From Pantanalinema sp. GBBB05 (lineage in GTDB: Bacteria > Cyanobacteriota > Cyanobacteriia > Leptolyngbyales > Leptolyngbyaceae), in assembly GCA_016743235.1 (NCBI GenBank), contig VRZD01000007.1, positions 124,001 to 188,000 of the forward strand: 64,000 nucleotides of DNA, given 5' to 3'. The translations under genes and the position numbers were made by a program. The notes under the pieces were generated by a model. That model saw nothing but the letters and a program-made list of their open reading frames with translations. It did no database searches and was not told where the DNA came from. This document shows positions 62,409-64,000 of the stretch, one piece after another. How positions within the stretch are numbered: position 1 is the first letter of the stretch; each line of letters opens with the position of its first letter.

Positions 62409-64000
62409 CTATGGATGTGGAGTCGCTTGGATTGGCAACTCTAGCGTAAAGTAGGTCTGACTGTTAGCACTGTCTGCCCAGATCTTGCCGCCTAAACAGG
62501 ACACCAGCTTTTTAACCAGGGCGAGTCCTAACCCGGTGCCACCATACTTATGTGGGTCACTGTTGGGAACCCGATAGAACTTATCAAAGATATGGTTGAG
62601 TTGGTTGGTCGGAATTTCGATCCCAGAGTTGCTGATCGTAATTTGAAGGATTTCTGCCCGATCGGTTGTCGGTTGTCGGGTAGAAATCGTGTTGTCCTGC
62701 TGTGTGCGTCCCGTTGATGACAAGCGATAGGACGTGTAGCGGTCTGTAGGGGATGCTGGGTTTGCATCTCTGGGGATAGCTACTTGGGCAGAAACCGTGA
62801 TAAATTCATCAGCTGGCGTATATTTACAGGCATTGGTTAATAGTTCTACTAATACCCGTTCTAAGCTTTGGGCGTTGGATAGGAGATAGGGCAGATTAGG
62901 AGGGATGTTGACCTGAAGGTGCTGCCCTTGTTCCTGTATCCGCTCTTGAAAAGATTGAGCAATGCGAACCAGGTAGGGAGAACATTGAATCGGCTGCATA
63001 GATAAAGTTTGTGTACCTGCCTCCAGCCGTTGTAAGTCCAGGAGGTCGGTAATCAGATTAATTTCGCGGTTAGACTCATCCTGCAAAATTTTGAGATAGT
63101 GAGCAATCTTAGGAGAATCGCGCAGGGGACTAGGTTCTGTACTCAGCAATCCTTCTCGGCTTAAGGCGATCGTCAGCATCTGGGTCGCCATTTTAATATT
63201 GGAGATCGGTGTTCTCAGTTCATGGGAAATCGTGCTGAGAAAATCATCTTTCAGTTGATTTAAATGTTCTAGGGATTCCACCTGGGTTTGAGCGGCATGA
63301 TATAACCGCGCTTGTCGAATAGCGATCCCACACTGGTTAGCCACTTGTTGGACTAGATGAACTTCTAGCTCGTCGTAACACTCCTGCCCCTGCCGGAATA
63401 GCCACAGATCACCCATGACTCCCTGCTGATCCAGAATGGGACAGGCCAGAATCGCCTGATGCGATCGTTCCACCGGGGACGACTGATTCAGTAGGCAAAA
63501 CTGCACTGATTGCCCACTCAACAAGACATGATAAATTTCAGTGGCATCCGCTAGTTGAATAACTTTGCCACTAGCGAGATGGGTGGCATTTGTATATTCA
63601 TAATGAATGGTGACAGTTGTGTGATTGGGGGCGTATAGACCGGTGTCACAGCAATTGACTACTAATACAGTCGCTAGTTCTTCTACAGCTGTTTGTAGGA
63701 TTTGCTGTTCGTCGAGGGAATCCCTAACTTTATCGATAATGCGTTTGAGTGTCGCTTCGCAGGTGAGCACCTGTCGCAGTTGAGCCGTTTGCTGTTGCAC
63801 TTGTTGCCCTAAATTGGCATTGAGCTGATGCAGTCGTTCATACAATTGCACTTGCTGAATGGCAATCATCAACTGTTCTGCGACCGCCAGGATCAGATCA
63901 ATTTCGGCGTCACAAGAATGGGAGGAGGCGTGGGTGAGTAGACTGAGGCCACCCCATAACGATCGCTGTAAATAGAGCGGCACCATAAAACGGGGAGCTG
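62409..64000 (-). CDS. GAF-histidine kinase (5' end outside window)
   Basis: The frame is open through the window edge, so the N-terminus is missing; an internal ATG at 63986 is not the true start, since the preceding codons (APRF) continue a GAF fold. Visible: the end of one GAF domain (LYLQRSLWGGLSLLTH), a full second GAF (about 90-250 of the visible part), a coiled linker, a HisKA domain with H-box STISHELRTPISNI, and a HATPase domain with N-box VELLTNACKYTP and G boxes ITISNSGIEIP and GGTGLGLALVKKLV. It is a cytoplasmic multisensor kinase; a bound chromophore or ligand is not evident. It is convergent with mutS. Confidence 0.92.
   Translation of the reverse strand, partial: APRFMVPLYLQRSLWGGLSLLTHASSHSCDAEIDLILAVAEQLMIAIQQVQLYERLHQLNANLGQQVQQQTAQLRQVLTCEATLKRIIDKVRDSLDEQQILQTAVEELATVLVVNCCDTGLYAPNHTTVTIHYEYTNATHLASGKVIQLADATEIYHVLLSGQSVQFCLLNQSSPVERSHQAILACPILDQQGVMGDLWLFRQGQECYDELEVHLVQQVANQCGIAIRQARLYHAAQTQVESLEHLNQLKDDFLSTISHELRTPISNIKMATQMLTIALSREGLLSTEPSPLRDSPKIAHYLKILQDESNREINLITDLLDLQRLEAGTQTLSMQPIQCSPYLVRIAQSFQERIQEQGQHLQVNIPPNLPYLLSNAQSLERVLVELLTNACKYTPADEFITVSAQVAIPRDANPASPTDRYTSYRLSSTGRTQQDNTISTRQPTTDRAEILQITISNSGIEIPTNQLNHIFDKFYRVPNSDPHKYGGTGLGLALVKKLVSCLGGKIWADSANSQTYFTLELPIQATPHP

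Noticed and set aside
1..64000. CRISPR arrays, insertion sequences, prophage genes
   Set aside because: No regularly spaced direct repeats, transposase motifs or phage structural genes were seen.

Overview
This 64 kb window is chromosomal DNA of a cyanobacterium, most likely a filamentous Leptolyngbya/Nostoc-type organism. Evidence: frequent HIP1-type GCGATCGC octamers; genes for cyanobacterium-specific or photosynthetic proteins (NdhL, a PetL-like cytochrome b6f subunit, DUF3007, DUF3727, DUF6761, cyanobacterial Hfq, ComFB, CSP41b-like SDR); a group I intron inside tRNA-Leu(UAA); a cyanobacterial-type MutS; and sucrose synthase. I saw no insertion sequence, prophage, CRISPR array or plasmid function, so most of it reads as core genome with a few accessory blocks.

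Layout. 1-2.3 kb: end-truncated gene, a secreted conserved protein, a BolA + CGFS monothiol glutaredoxin pair, DUF6761. 2.5-12.2 kb: an OmpR-type regulator facing a long minus-strand run GNAT-ruvX-DUF3727-mltG-yqeG-proB, preceded by a membrane-anchored CofE-like protein and a CSP41b-like SDR. 12.2-14.6 kb: ECF sigma factor (SigG type), its anti-sigma factor and an unlisted 53-residue secreted peptide. 15.2-21.7 kb: L,D-transpeptidase, ComFB, M23 peptidase, CPA2 antiporter, hfq/dapF, YiaA-like protein. 22.5-30.8 kb: a signalling block (REC-GGDEF-EAL; REC-histidine kinase; NB-ARC/WD40 STAND protein; TPR-FHA). 31.2-37.6 kb: susA, MBL hydrolase, ribF, aroB and the tiny petL-like gene. 37.6-43.4 kb: two tandem paralogous B12-binding radical SAM enzymes, a divergent UPF0104 membrane protein and an unknown conserved protein. 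44.1-46.2 kb: intron-containing tRNA-Leu and ndhL-DUF3007-trpA.

The most distinctive stretch is 46.5-58.9 kb: five co-directional, closely spaced genes whose products all appear exported: a DUF11/SdrD_B-like protein, a ~1290-residue outer-membrane-barrel-like protein with N-terminal Ig-like domains and a proline-rich tail, a right-handed beta-helix protein with a C-terminal OmpA peptidoglycan-binding domain, and two paralogous ~830-850-residue DUF11 proteins. It looks like a dedicated cell-surface structure or adhesin/secretion system: a barrel in the outer membrane, a peptidoglycan-tethered companion and large Ig-like secreted subunits. The function is inferred; no experiment or search supports it here.

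After it come a RluE-type pseudouridine synthase, mutS and a GAF-histidine kinase cut by the window end. Many start codons proposed by longest-frame logic were shortened to ATG codons matching family N-termini; these choices are stated per gene.
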